A stretch of 64,000 bases of DNA from Nipponacmea schrenckii (lineage: Eukaryota > Mollusca > Gastropoda > Lottiidae), in assembly GCA_030562195.1 (NCBI GenBank), contig CM060200.1:186001-250000 (forward strand), read 5' to 3'. The position numbers and the translations under genes are program-made. The notes beneath the pieces were generated by a model. It saw nothing but the letters and a program-made list of their open reading frames with translations. It made no database searches and was not told the DNA's origin. Below, piece by piece: positions 22,636 to 34,549 of this stretch (position 1 is its first letter; each line of letters begins with the position of its first letter).

Positions 22636-23999
22636 ATAATGACTAGACTCGGAAACATAATGACTAGACTCGGAAACATAATGACTAGACTCGGAAACAT
22701 AATGACTAGACTAGGAAACATAATGACTAGACTCGGAAACATAATGACTAGACTCGGAAACATAATGACTAGACTCGGAAACATAATGACTAGACTCGGA
22801 AACATAATGACTAGACTCGGAAACATAATGACTAGACTCGGAAACATAATGACTAGACTCGGAAACATAATGACTAGACTCGGAAACATAATGACTAGAC
22901 TCGGAAACATAATGACTAGACTCGGAAACATAATGACTAGACTCGGAAACATAATGACTAGACTCGAAAACATAATGACTAGACTCGGAAACATAATGAC
23001 TAGACTCGGAAACATAATGACTAGACTCGGAAACAAATGACTAGACTCGGAAACATAATGACTAGACTCGGAAACATAATGACTAGACTCGGAAACATAA
23101 TGACTAGACTCGGAAACATAATGACTAGACTCGGAAACATAATGACTAGACTCGGAAACATAATGACTAGACTCGGAAACATAATGACTAGACTCGGAAA
23201 CATAATGACTAGACTCGGAAACATAATGACTAGACTCGGAAACATAATGACTAGACTCGGAAACATAATGACTAGACTCGGAAACATAATGACTAGACTC
23301 GGAAACATAATGACTAGACTCGGAAACATAATGACTAGACTCGGAAACATAATGACTAGACTCGGAAACATAATGACTAGACTCGGAAACATAATGACTA
23401 GACTCGGAAACATAATGACTAGACTCGGAAACATAATGACTAGACTCGGAAACATAATGACTAGACTCGGAAACATAATGACTAGACTCGGAAACATAAT
23501 GACTAGACTCGGAAACATAATGACTAGACTCGGAAACATAATGACTAGACTCGGAAACATAATGACTAGACTCGGAAACATAATGACTAGACTCGGAAAC
23601 ATAATGACTAGACTCGGAAACATAATGACTAGACTCGGAAACATAATGACTAGACTCGGAAACATAATGACTAGACTCGGAAACATAATGACTAGACTCG
23701 GAAACATAATGACTAGACTCGGAAACATAATGACTAGACTCGGAAACATAATGACTAGACTAGGAAACATAATGACTAGACTCGGAAACATAATCACTAG
23801 ACTCGGAAACATAATCACTAGACTCGGAAACATAATCACTAGACTCGGAAACATAATCACTAGACTCGGAAACATAATACTAGACTCGGAAACATAATAC
23901 TAGACTCGGAAACATAATGACTAGACTCGGAAACATAATCACTAGACTCGGAAACATAATCACTAGACTCGGAAACATAATCGCTAGACTCGGAAACAA
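22636..23999. repeat. 21-bp minisatellite, about 65 copies
   Basis: The unit begins AATGACTAGACTCGGAAAC. Almost all copies are identical. Exceptions include two copies with CTAGG, one with CTCGAAAAC, one single-base deletion near 23035, and a block of AATCACTAG variants plus shortened AATACTAG units at the right end. Because 21 is a multiple of three, both strands stay open for hundreds of bases (repeating MTRLGNI on plus, MFPSLVI on minus). There is no sign that either is expressed. Confidence 0.97.
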
Positions 24000-24685
24000 G
24001 TACGTTTCACTTTAGTGTTTGTCTAGCTTTAATTCACAGCGTATCTCTTCAGGGATAAACGAATTCTCCCGACTCTTGGAACTAGCCAGTATAATCTTGA
24101 CTTGTATTAAATTACAATGGCGGCTGAAGGTCACAATGACCTTTAGAAAATCCGACTATTTCTGGAATAAACTGCATTAGAGCGTTAAAATGGCGTCGTT
24201 TAATCCGATTATATGACAATTGCGTAATTGGTAAAGAGGCTACAGTCTGGTAGATAGTGACGATTGTGATCCAATTATCCAGTCCGTGTAATTGTTCTTC
24301 AATATGTAGGTAGACACAATTATCCAGTCGGGTCGATAGATCAATGAAGAAGTCTATATGAAGCTATTTTATTCTTCTAAACGACAATCTCGGGAGATTT
24401 TTCTATCAAACCGTATTATCTGGAGAATTGACCGACTTGATACGGCTAGTAAGTTGTTATGGCTGGGGGAAGGAGACTGGATTTATATAGACGGGGGAGT
24501 TGACAAACTTTTTACACTTACTACCGATTACCCAGTCTCTTAACGGTTTGAAATATTTTTCTATTTTCATCATCGTCATTATCGAATAAGGTTGATACGT
24601 TTTTGCTTGTTTTTCGTGAGTGAAAATATCGCTGACCATGTAAAATTTAATGACTCCGGTGATGTATAACTAATTTTGAATGGAA
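24000..24685. other. Sequence right of the 21-bp array, no gene supported
   Basis: An acceptor-like CTTTAATTCACAG at 24038 is followed by an open stretch to about 24180 without a donor. ACAATTATCCAGTC occurs twice (24262-24285 region, 24317). An open frame at 24358 has no matching splice phase. Confidence 0.35.
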
Positions 24686-24709
24686 ATCCAATCTGAATGG
24701 AATTAAAGG

Positions 24710-24830
24710 GCCAATCAAATGTTTTTGTTTCAAGAGTATGTTTTTTGATTGGTTAATAGTTTTTAAGAAAGACTTTGATTGGTTGATATTTTATTAGAAC
24801 GGTGTTGATTGGTTAATATTGTTTATGAAT
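24710..24830. repeat. ~40-bp repeats with GATTGGTT (inverted CCAAT) motifs
   Basis: TTTGATTGGTTAATAGTTTT, TTTGATTGGTTGATATTTTA and TTGATTGGTTAATATTGTTT follow at about 40-base spacing. Confidence 0.7.
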
Positions 24831-24969
24831 GAAGATAGTAAGTAATATAATATCAGTAGATTAGTGAATGAAAGGTTTATTAATATTGTAAATAAATAAA
24901 CTGATATTGTTTATCAACAATCTAACTGTTTAGATTACAGTAAGTCACTGGGTTATATTTCACTGTCTG

Positions 24970-25215
24970 ATAAACACAGACCCGTCACCACGACTGAATT
25001 AGTACTGGGGCCTCCTTTTTTTTTACCGGGCCACCCCCAAGGAAATTCCATAAACTAGAAGTCCGGAGGACGTATATCGACGTATTAAAATACGTAATCG
25101 ACGTATTAAAATCAAAATCAAAATGTTCACCTGCCCTAATTCTCCCTAGCCGGGGCCTAGCCCCCGTGGACCTCACCCTAATGACAAGACTGGATAGACA
25201 CCGTTTCATATCTTT
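24970..25215. mobile_element. Dispersed non-autonomous element, copy 2
   Basis: It shares with 21695: ACTGAATTAGTACTGGGGCC, CCACCCCCAAGGAAATTCCA, AGCCGGGGCCTAGC and CCGTGGACCTCACCCTAATG. An internal ACGTATTAAAAT doublet is present. Confidence 0.45.
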
Positions 25216-25304
25216 ACATTAGGCTAATAATCAGCCCTGGGACCCCGCATAAAGCTCTAGTCAGCCCTGGGACCGGCAATATATAGGTATTATGTTATGG
25301 AGGT

Positions 25305-25400
25305 GAACTTAATTTCTGGGATCTTTAACATGTATACAGCCTGTAGCACACTGGGGTTTGGTTTATTTTCCAGAACTACTGGACTGTTTCATGTCAGACC
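25305..25400 (-). mobile_element. SINE family A central fragment
   Basis: TGGGATCTTTAACATGTATA, CAGCCTGTAGCACACTGGGG and TGGTTTATTTTCCAG match the central domain in reverse. Confidence 0.6.
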
Positions 25401-25724
25401 ATCAGACTTACTGTAAGGCTACAAATTATTGCGAGATAGAAATTAAATGCGTTAAATGCGACCTATCCGCGATCGCATTAATTTGTATCCGCATATTTAA
25501 ATACATATTATCAAGTGAATTATATGAAGTACATCACTGACAAGGGGAAACTGGGTTTTAAAATCATTGAACTATCATCTCGAGCTTTGTTAAGATATAT
25601 GACTGAACCTGAGGAACGTAACTCACTAAACCCGATGTTAAACAACCTGTTAAATTTAACAGTAAATAACCACTGAGTTGAGTCTTTAAATGGCATTTAG
25701 CAATTGTGAATACGATATATAGGC

Positions 25725-25865
25725 ACACTTACTTATATTGTATATACATGTATATAGTTGCCTATCATGTCTTGTCATTCTGTGCCTGAGGGCGGCGGGG
25801 GAAACACGCCGAAACGTCCCATAAACTTTAACCAGTGTTCCATAAAGCTGTGCCTATATAACCAC
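25725..25865 (+). repeat. Dispersed fragment with CGAAACGTCC box
   Basis: GTGCCTGAGGGCGGCGGGGG, AAACACGCCGAAACGTCCC. The GGCG...CGCC arms can pair, and GAAACGT follows, as in fragments of Penelope-like elements. Short repeats of GTGCCTATAT flank it. Classification is tentative. Confidence 0.3.
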
Positions 25866-25869
25866 TGAG

Positions 25870-26386
25870 TTTTTAACAGAGTGATTTATGATAAATATAA
25901 AAATTTCCCCATTAAATAAACATTATAACTTCTGTCCAACTTAAATTTCAAAATACTTTTATCTTCTGCTGAGCTACACTGACATCAATTCTAGAACACA
26001 ACGTATCGTCTTCCCCTAGGCTGAGGCTTGAATTGATTGAACTTAAAAACTTAGATGTTATCATAGAAATATATCGAAGATTTGTATCGTTCTAACCCAT
26101 GTTCTAAACGTTCTAGGTATTGTTGTAGGTTGAGTGAGTAGTTAAATGTTGTCAGTTTTAGTTTTATCAACAGAGTTATTCAGTTGAGGGAGTTGACAGA
26201 TCATCAAGCGAGTTAACAGGCCGTGGGGGTGTCGTAAATTAATTTCTGAAACTAATATACGAAACTATTTGGATAAAGAAGGCCATGGTCTAAACTATTT
26301 ATTGTAACGTGACGTGATTTATGAAAGATGCACTGTGGAATATGGTTATATCTTTCAATATGTATCGTATACCTCTGCTAGTTAAT
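25870..26386. other. AT-rich stretch without a gene
   Basis: Nothing recognised before the 34-bp satellite begins. Confidence 0.35.
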
Positions 26387-28139
26387 CAATATACACATTG
26401 TTAAACCTCCTCACACCCACCCATATACACATTGTTAAACCTCCTCACACCCACCATAAACCTCCTCACACCCACCATAAACCTCCTCACACCCACCATA
26501 AACCTCCTCACACCCACCAATATACACATTGTTAAACCTCCTCACACCCACCCATATACACCTTGTTAAACCTCCTCTCACCCATCAATATACACATTGT
26601 TAAACCTCCTCACACCCACCAATATACACCTTGTTAAACCTCCTCACACCCACCAATATACACATTGTTAAACCTCCTCACACCCACCCATATACACATT
26701 GTTAAACCTCCTCACACCCACCCATATACACCTTGTTAAACCTCCTCACACCCATCAATATACACATTGTTAAAACTCCTCTCACCCACCATAAACCTCC
26801 TCACACCCACCAATATACACACTGTTAAGCCTCCTCACACCCACCAATATACACCTTGTTAAACCTCCTCACACCCACCCATATACACCTTGTTAAACCT
26901 CCTCACACCCACCAATATACACACTGTTAAGCCTCCTCACACCCACCAATATACACATTGTTAAACCTCCTCACACCCACCAATATACACATTGTTTAAC
27001 CTCCTCACACCCACCAATATACACATTGTTAAACCTCCTCACACCCACCAATATACACATTGTTTAACCTCCTCACACCCACCCATATACACATTGTTAA
27101 ACCTCCTCACACCCACCAATATACACATTGTTAAACCTCCTCACACCCACCCATATACACATTGTTTAACCTCCTCACACCCACCAATATACACATTGTT
27201 AAACCTCCTCACACCCACCCATATACACATTGTTAAAACTCCTCACACCCACCAATATACACATTGTTAAACCTCCTCACACCCACCAATATACACATTG
27301 TTAAACCTCCTCACACCCACCCATATACACATTGTTAAACCTCCTCACACCCACCAATATACACATTGTTAAACCTCCTCACACCCATCAATATACACAT
27401 TGTTAAACCTCCTCACACCCACCAATATACACCTTGTTAAACCTCCTCACACCCACCCATATACACATTGTTAAAACTCCTCACACCCACCAATATACAC
27501 ATTGTTAAACCTCCTCACACCCACCAATATACACATTGTTAAACCTCCTCACACCCACCAATATACACCTTGTTAAACCTCCTCACACCCACCCATATAC
27601 ACATTGTTAAACCTCCTCACACCCACCAATATACACCTTGTTAAACCTCCTCACACCCACCAATATACACCTTGTTAAACCTCCTCACACCCACCCATAT
27701 ACACATTGTTAAAACTCCTCACACCCACCAATATACACATTGTTAAACCTCCTCACACCATCAATATACACCTTGTTAAACCTCCTCACACCCACCAATA
27801 TACACATTGTTAAACCTCCTCACACCCACCCATATACACCTTGTTAAACCTCCTCACACCCACCAATATACACATTGTTAAACCTCCTCACACCCACCCA
27901 TATACACCTTGTTAAACCTCCTCACACCCACCAATATACACATTGTTAAACCTCCTCACACCCACCCATATACACATTGTTAAACCTCCTCACACCCACC
28001 AATATACACATTGTTAAAACTCCTCACACCCACCAATATACACATTGTTAAACCTCCTCACACCCACCAATATACACATTGTTAAACCTCCTCACACCCA
28101 CCCATATACACATTGTTAAAACTCCTCTCACCCACCCAC
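26387..28139. repeat. 34-bp satellite array, about 51 copies
   Basis: The unit begins AATATACACATTGTTAAACC and ends TCCTCACACCCACC. Common variants are CAATAT/CCATAT, CATTG/CCTTG and TTAAA/TTTAA or AAACTCC. Three shortened 21-bp units (ATAAACCTCCTCACACCCACC as ATAAACC plus TCCTCACACCCACC) sit together at 26454-26519, and one more occurs near 26788. Open frames here are artefacts. Confidence 0.97.
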
Positions 28140-28321
28140 TCTTTAAATATTTAAACCGTTTAAATTAAATTGAGCAGAATAATTCAATTTAATTACCGTG
28201 GCATATTTCCAAATTTCTTTTACGATTTTAACCATAATTAATACATCACTTTTGACATTTTGTTCGTGGAACCGACCACACTGGGTATGATTTATATATG
28301 TAATTCACTGGCAATGAATTA

Positions 28322-28545
28322 AAATGGAATGGAGTTTTACGTCCGACTCTTCTGCAACGCCTTGCAGTTTGCAGTGAGGGAATGTTTAAGATTAACTGTC
28401 GAGGAATCCACGGGTCATCAGCGACACTGACAAATTCGAATGGATTAATTCCACAAATATCGAGATCGAACCCTGGACCTACTGGTGAGAAAGCACTCGT
28501 GTACCCCACAGCACTATCGCCACCACGAATCACCTATAATGAAAA
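28322..28545 (-). mobile_element. Nearly complete SINE family A copy
   Basis: From left to right it has the reversed tail (AATGGAGTTTTACGTCCGAC), reversed central domain (TTAACTGTCGAGGAATCCAC), reversed B box (GAGATCGAACCCTGGACC) and reversed A-box region (ACCCCACAGCACTATCGCCA). This links the tRNA-like head and the ACGTAAAACTCC tail in one element. Confidence 0.7.
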
Positions 28546-28832
28546 TATCAGTTTTGACATCTCGTTGTCTAGGTGATCAATTTATCCAGATTATAGAAGA
28601 AAAATCGATTCACGTGTGAGATATAACCTTGTACTAACTGCGCAGTTTATATCAACGTTTCCAAGGGAGGTGGAACTCAATTCGTGCCAATATTTTATAC
28701 GATCCTAGCGGGTCAATATTTTTATCAGGTTTTTATTTTGGACGCGGACCAATTTAATCTTGTTTACATCTAAAACTTTAGTCTGATCTTCAGACCTAAT
28801 TAATCAATTCAAGCTCGCCGTGTGATTTAATT
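28546..28832. other. Intron sequence, nothing recognised
   Basis: No element or exon is supported. Confidence 0.35.
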
Positions 28833-28834
28833 AT

Positions 28835-28970
28835 TCTTAGATTTATTACACACAATGTTTCGAAAATTTACATTACCATCATCAGTTTATATATCATAAT
28901 ACTGCTGAGTTTTATTATACACAACGTTTCAACAAACTACATTACCATCATCAGGTAAAATGAAAAAATA
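28835..28970 (-). mobile_element. Tandem fragment resembling a Penelope-like element end
   Basis: On the minus strand CTGATGATGGTAATGTA is followed by GAAACGTTGTGTATAATAAA, twice, about 70 bases apart. CTGATGA and GAAAC in this order are the conserved boxes of hammerhead ribozymes, which are reported in the terminal repeats of Penelope-like elements. The intervening bases pair poorly here, so the motif is at best eroded. Related fragments lie at 16003, 37930 and 50840. Confidence 0.4.
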
Positions 28971-29755
28971 TAACACAAGAAGGTATTTATATATAAATAT
29001 AAACAATAGCAACAATTGGAGATGTGAGTGGTTATAAGCAATAAAGGGCGATAATAAACAACTCCAAAAATATACTTAATGATCATTTATTATATAGTAA
29101 ACATTAACTTGAAATACCCAATCGCTCATCGATATCAGGTACTCTCCAAAAGCATTAGGTTACCATTTGTGTCCTCAAGGTTTAAAAAATGAAGTAGGCT
29201 CTGCCCAACTTCTTATTAGCCTAGTGTCGTACCGTTATTCTCTCTGTGATATAGACACATTAAAATATAAACACACCAATCCGTCCTAATTAAGAATAAT
29301 ATTCATCGCTGGTTCAGAACCCGTTTGGGTCTCAGCCAATTTTCATCACTAGAATCTGTGCTATACCAAGAAAATGTTATCCAAATTATGAAAATATTGT
29401 TGCAACACCACATTCTAAATGACATTAAATCATCTCATGTAAAGATGTCTATGGATGTTTTAAAACACTAACTAAAAAGTCGACTTTGTTTCGGAGCGAA
29501 ATAACTTAAAGCTAAACGCCCCAGTCTGTTCATTATCAATGAAACTTTCAATATTCCGTCCTTATCAAAATACTGTTAAATTACTTAAAACTGTTATTAT
29601 TTCTGTCTCCCGTGAGGAGTAATTAAAATAAGTAAAATATGTAAAATAATAATAATTCTAGATAATAACGGGAGAGTGAAGAGAGAAACATGTTGGTTGT
29701 GATTTCATTTTAATCTCATTTTTACCTGTAATTACTCCATCATTATATATAGTTA
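28971..29755. other. AT-rich stretch without a gene
   Basis: No exon, array or known element of this window is seen. Confidence 0.35.
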
Positions 29756-30067
29756 TTAAAGTGATACTGTGTCTTAGAATGAACATAAAATATAAGTTCT
29801 CAAGAATGGTTAATATGAGTATATATTCATCAGTGAACTTACCTGGTGTCATAAATTAACAGAATCTCTGTAAAATCTGGAAAACGCTTCAAAAATTTAT
29901 TAAATGTATTCCAATACTCAATTTTTTTGTTTGATTTATCAGATTATATAAGGATTCTGTTATGTTATTTATGACAGCAGGTTTATCTACTGATGAATAT
30001 ATACTCTTATTGATCAAGTGTAAAATTTTAAATCTTGTGTTCATTCTAAGACACAGTATCCCTTTAA
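29756..30067. mobile_element. Complete palindromic MITE (312 bp)
   Basis: The left end TTAAAGTGATACTGTGTCTT is the inverse of the right end (AAGACACAGTATCCCTTTAA), with one mismatch. The arms continue to match imperfectly for more than 100 bases each (left AGTATATATTCATCAGTGAA, right ACTGATGAATATATACTCTT), so the element can fold almost entirely on itself. There is no internal coding sequence. A TTAA or TA target duplication is possible but cannot be separated from the terminus. Confidence 0.8.
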
Positions 30068-30635
30068 AATCATTTCAATATTAATAGAAGAAACATTCAA
30101 TATATAACAGGTGCACATCAAAGACCGTTTGAAATTTGTTTTTTACCTGAAATTGTGAACTCTTGTTTCTATTTGGCGTCTGTTATATTGTTGTTTTCAA
30201 AGTCACCTTTTTCATCTAATTAGATGTTTATTTATTCGTCCTTGAAGTTGGATTTAAAACGCTTAAACTTGATACATTTAACAGGTTAGAAGATTAAACT
30301 AGATTTTAAAAACACCTTAAATTCTGGGCTGAAAATATTATCATGTTTTAGAGAAGTATCATGTAGCTTGTACAGCAGTATAAAACTATCATTAGTTTAA
30401 ACAAGAATTATTTAAATATTAAAATACATCACCAAGTCATTATGAAGAGTAGGATAATAGAAACTTTACTATATAACCTTATTAAAAACTTTGATTTCAA
30501 AATAAAAAAAACATATCTATCAAAGTTTAAAAAACGTTTAGTGACTGCTTATAAAAGAAATCAAAATCTTTATAACTTTTTATACATTGTAGATTAGATC
30601 TACTTTCATTTCCTCCCCGCATTTGATTTACCTCA
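30068..30635. other. AT-rich stretch without a gene
   Basis: Nothing recognised. Confidence 0.35.
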
Positions 30636-30868
30636 TATAACACCTAATACTTGTAACCTAGGCCAGTGCTTCTATAGGAGAGTATCTCTTATAACACCTA
30701 ATACTATTGACCTAGGCCAGTGCTTCTATATGAGTGTATCTCTTATAACACCTAATACTATGGACCTAGGCCAGTGCTTCTATAGGAGTGTATCTCTTAT
30801 AGCACCTAATACTTGTGACCTAGGCCAATGCTTCTATAGGAGAGTACCCCTTATAACACCTGATAATA
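30636..30868. repeat. 54-bp tandem repeat, about 4 copies
   Basis: Units contain ATAACACCTAATACT, GACCTAGGCCAGTGCTTCTA and TAGGAGTGTATCTCTT. Confidence 0.9.
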
Positions 30869-31079
30869 ATAGCAATAAGTCACAATCTATGAAGTTGGCA
30901 TACACTCTGTTTATTCAAACTATGTATATTTTGAACTAGGAGAAATAATTGAGTAAATAGTTTGTTAAGTTATAAAGCTATCCTACACACCCTATATATA
31001 TAATACCTTGTAACAGTCTTAACGAGTATACCACCCACCGTGTTATTATACCATATTAATAGAATAATATAGATGCTAT

Positions 31080-31400
31080 ACTAATTAAAGACAAGCTGGC
31101 GAGGACATTATCTCTCTGGGGGTGAGGCATCAGTCTGTGGGGTAGGGATAGTCTACATAGTTCTCATGAAATATCGATTCCCCCCTTTATAAATTACTTG
31201 TTGCTGTCCATCTTCTTGGAAGGATATCTCTCTTAGGGGGTGGGGTATCAGCCTGTGGGGAAGGGATAGTCTAAATAGTTCTCATGAAATATCGATATCC
31301 CCCTTTATATAGTTCTTGGGGCTGTCCATCTTCTTGGATGGATATCTCTCTGGGGGCGAGGTACGATGTCTATTTCTATGGTGAGGAGGACATTATACAT
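31080..31400. repeat. ~128-bp tandem repeat, about 2.5 copies
   Basis: GGAYATCTCTCTGGGGGTGA, TAGGGATAGTCTACATAGTT, CTCATGAAATATCGATTCCC and GCTGTCCATCTTCTTGGA recur in order. Confidence 0.85.
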
Positions 31401-31724
31401 TCCAATATGGCAACATACTTTTCATGGAATAACGTCCCCCTATTGTACATGCTGGCTGTGTTTTCCGTCTTCTTTATTTAGAACTTTCATTTTACACCCT
31501 AACATTCATGTACGTTATGGTTAGGGGTGGGGTAATTTTGAAATTTTGAAACACTGCTATCTTGTAACTAGTTCTTTAACTTGTAAGTTAGTTTTTCATT
31601 CACACTTAAAAAATATAAGAAAATACATGTACATAACCTCTTTTAGTTAAATACTCTATCAGTTTGCTTGTTGTGAAAAGGTTTACAGTATTCCTGTTCA
31701 CTATAACAGTATAGCCCAGTTTTC

Positions 31725-31935
31725 CTTAGCTAATAACGTGCAGAAGAGTAGGACGTAAAACTCCATTCATTTCATTTCAATGTTTTCTCCCCGTCTTTTT
31801 TAGCCAATAAGGTGCATAAGAGTAGGATGTTAAACTCCATTCTTTTCATTTCAATGTTTTCTCCTCGCCTGCGTTCGCCCATTAGGTGCAGAAGAGTTGG
31901 ACGTAAAACTCCATTCATTTCATTTCATTTACAAC
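31725..31935 (+). repeat. Three tandem SINE family A tails
   Basis: Each ~72-bp unit contains AGCCAATAAGGTGCA-type sequence, AGAAGAGTAGGACGTAAAAC, TCCATTCATTTCATTTCA and a linker ATGTTTTCTCC. No head lies at the left, so the tail itself has been amplified. Confidence 0.85.
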
Positions 31936-32179
31936 AGTAGCCCATTAGAACAAGTTAAGTGCCTAGAGTTAAAACAAAAAGTAATGTTTATCGAGTATTA
32001 TTATTGATATCAATGTCAACATGAGACACGCCAAGTCGCTTCAGGCCGACAAAATATTGATGTTATTTTTTTCTATAAAAACTGAACAATTATTATTAAT
32101 CATATTGTTTACATTAGGTTTGTTAAGGGGAGGGGGGGATTAAAGATAGACTACCTCAGACCGGTCTCTTGGAACCATG

Positions 32180-32440
32180 CACGGAGCCGGTGACTCAGTG
32201 AGTGAGATGTTTGCTCATTAACCTGGGGGTCTAGGGTTCAACCCTGACAGTAGAGAGCCATGGAAGCTCAGTTAGTTAGATGCTTGTTTGCTAAGCAGAC
32301 GGTTTAGAGTTCGATCCAGGCAAAGGTCGAGATGAACTTTCAGATTTTTCACACGGTTTCCCCCTGTCAGTGCTGCAGATCGGATGGACTGACATGGGAA
32401 AAGCTTCTTGTCGTTCGGTAAGAGAAGTCGCTTGCCATCA
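32180..32440 (+). mobile_element. Two tandem tRNA-like SINE heads plus central sequence
   Basis: Unit 1 has A box TGACTCAGTGAGTGAGA (32191-32207) and B box GGGTTCAACCC (32234-32244). Unit 2 has GAAGCTCAGTTAGTTAGA (32263-32280) and GAGTTCGATCC (32307-32317). Both are in the plus orientation, opposite to the cluster at 2910. Sequence with GGTTTCCCCCTGTCAGTG follows. Confidence 0.65.
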
Positions 32441-32486
32441 TAGTGATAATTATAACGTTATATACCTGTAAAATACCCGTTACTAT

Positions 32487-32775
32487 TCATCAGAAGGCAC
32501 TGATACAGGGTTAAAGATTAGGGTGGTTGAACGGTAACAAGTTACTATATGTAACAGAAGGCACTGGTACAGGGTTAAAGATTAGGGTGGTTGAACGGTA
32601 ACAAGTTACTATATGTCACAGAAGGCACTGGTACAGGGTTAAAGATTAGGGTGGTTGAACGGTAACAAGTTACTATATGTAACAGAAGGCACTGTACAGG
32701 GTTAAAGATTAGGGTGGTTGAACGGTAACAAGTTACTATATGTAACAGAAGGCACTGCTGGTACAGGGTTAAGGG
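32487..32775. repeat. 64-bp tandem repeat, about 4.5 copies
   Basis: Unit: AGAAGGCACTGGTACAGGGT, TAAAGATTAGGGTGGTTGAA, CGGTAACAAGTTACTATATG. It includes the short palindrome GTAACAAGTTAC. Confidence 0.92.
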
Positions 32776-32779
32776 TGTT

Positions 32780-34140
32780 CACTAATTGTAGAAACCACAG
32801 TAGTTAATAGGGTAAAAACAAGACTATTCATCAGTAACAGCTGTCTCGTTCCATTTTCTATTTCAATGATAGTTCTGCTCTATTTACACCAAATTGACTG
32901 ATACAATATATAACGATAGAATAAAACACAGTAAATTACCTGAACCTTTATAAAATTATTAAAATAATACATATATTAAAAACCTAGTCATCTGTCACGA
33001 GAATATATTTATAGAAAACTACAATTAAATATCAACATAATGATAATTATTTAAAATAAACTTGTCATTAATATTATCTTAGCATCATATTTATTTCTAT
33101 AATAGAAGTTTCTATTGATATGGTTGTTGTTATATTATTGAATTATCATGAGGTCAGAATTGTAATTCACCAATTTCCATAAACAACAAGAGCATCAGGA
33201 ATTATAGCATTGTTCTTGCCATATATGTATACAGTTTTTAACAAAAATCAGATTTGTCTTGAAATCGGGAGATTGGGTGAAAAATCATAATATTTTTTTA
33301 ATGTTACTTTTTCCAAAATGTTAATTCATGAGTTCTAAGTAATTTTCCTGAAGTAAGCTGACGAAATATTTTTCAATTGAATTCGCCATTAAAACCATCC
33401 GATCCAAATACCCAAATCATTCGTGTATCAGTCTAGTTGGCCTATTATTACTATAACTAAACGTATTAAACACCAGGAACCAAATAAAATCACCTCCAGG
33501 TAGAAAGATCTAAGACATTGCGGTTCTACCTGGCAAACCAGATGGCCTCGGTATTTACATTAAAACACTTTCTTGTTATATTACCCTAGAAAATAACATA
33601 TATAAAAACGTTACTTTAGTTGGTATTATGGTTCGACAGTGATATTTATAAATAAGGATTGTAAAAGAAGGATTTATTAAAAGATGTGTATTAGTGTTTC
33701 TAACACCGTATCACCGTATCATCGTATCGGTTATATTATATACGAAGTGTGACGAATGAGTGTGTGGTTTGGATATGATGGGTTTCTGATACCATGTATC
33801 CTTTCGTACCATTCTGATTTCCAGTTACCCGACAGCAGATAAGATATAAAATTCAAAAGAACATTTTATTTTTTGAACGGAGAAATTCTCGCCAGTCGCC
33901 TTCAGTTCCAAACCGGAATGGCTGGTCAGTTAAAATGGGAAATAACTCGAACAGTACTAATGACTATAAAATATGAGAAATCAATCTGATAACGGCCCAG
34001 TCTAGAGATTATATAAGATACCAGTGATAACAATGTATACATCTTGTAACTATAGTAACGAGACACTAGACACTGGCACCAAGAGAGAAGGAAGTGGATT
34101 ATTGGCTCGTCTCCATTGTTTATGTTAGAATATATATCAT
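32780..34140. other. AT-rich stretch without a gene
   Basis: No exon or element is recognised. A minus-strand open frame at 33926-34222 is not coding-like. Confidence 0.35.
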
Positions 34141-34142
34141 TA

Positions 34143-34167
34143 GGATGAATGAATGAATGAATGAATG
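34143..34167. repeat. (GAAT)n microsatellite
   Basis: GATGAATGAATGAATGAATG, short. Confidence 0.9.
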
Positions 34168-34549
34168 CATCATTTTTTGCTTGTTGTCTTATAACATCCA
34201 GATCGTTGAGAGATACTGTCAAATAGTGACAGAAAGAATTAATTTCAGCATCTTATTTCTTAAGTTCAGATTAAATCTTTATTGCTTGTATAATATCGAA
34301 ACTATAACAGTTCCAAATAGAATCCTGCAATTATTTTATCCAATTTCAAACTCTGTATTGAAATATCTTAATTCAATTCAAAGTTAAAACTCTAATTGAG
34401 ACTCCAGCGAGATATATAAGCTAACTTTTAGTCGCTATTATTTATTAGTACAATCAAATATAAACTGCAGCTAGTTTCAATAACAATAGTAGATCTAACT
34501 TGTAAATAGTAAATTACAGAATTCAAATTATTGAGACGAAATTCTCTGC

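Noticed and set aside
22636..23999. Long open frames of repeating heptapeptides on both strands
   Set aside because: They follow automatically from a 21-bp repeat without stop codons; there is no start context, splice site or domain.
24039..24180. Exon after the acceptor CTTTAATTCACAG
   Set aside because: Phase differs from the neighbouring exon chain, no donor is present and composition is not coding-like.
24358..24543. 61-codon plus-strand frame with a GTAAGT inside
   Set aside because: The potential donor follows TA rather than AG and would give phase 1; no other support.
25780..25830. A complete hammerhead ribozyme around GCCGAAACGTCCC
   Set aside because: The first box reads CTGAGGG instead of CTGATGA and stem I partners are not evident.
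22636..28139. CRISPR-like direct repeats
   Set aside because: Units are contiguous without unique spacers, and the genome is eukaryotic.
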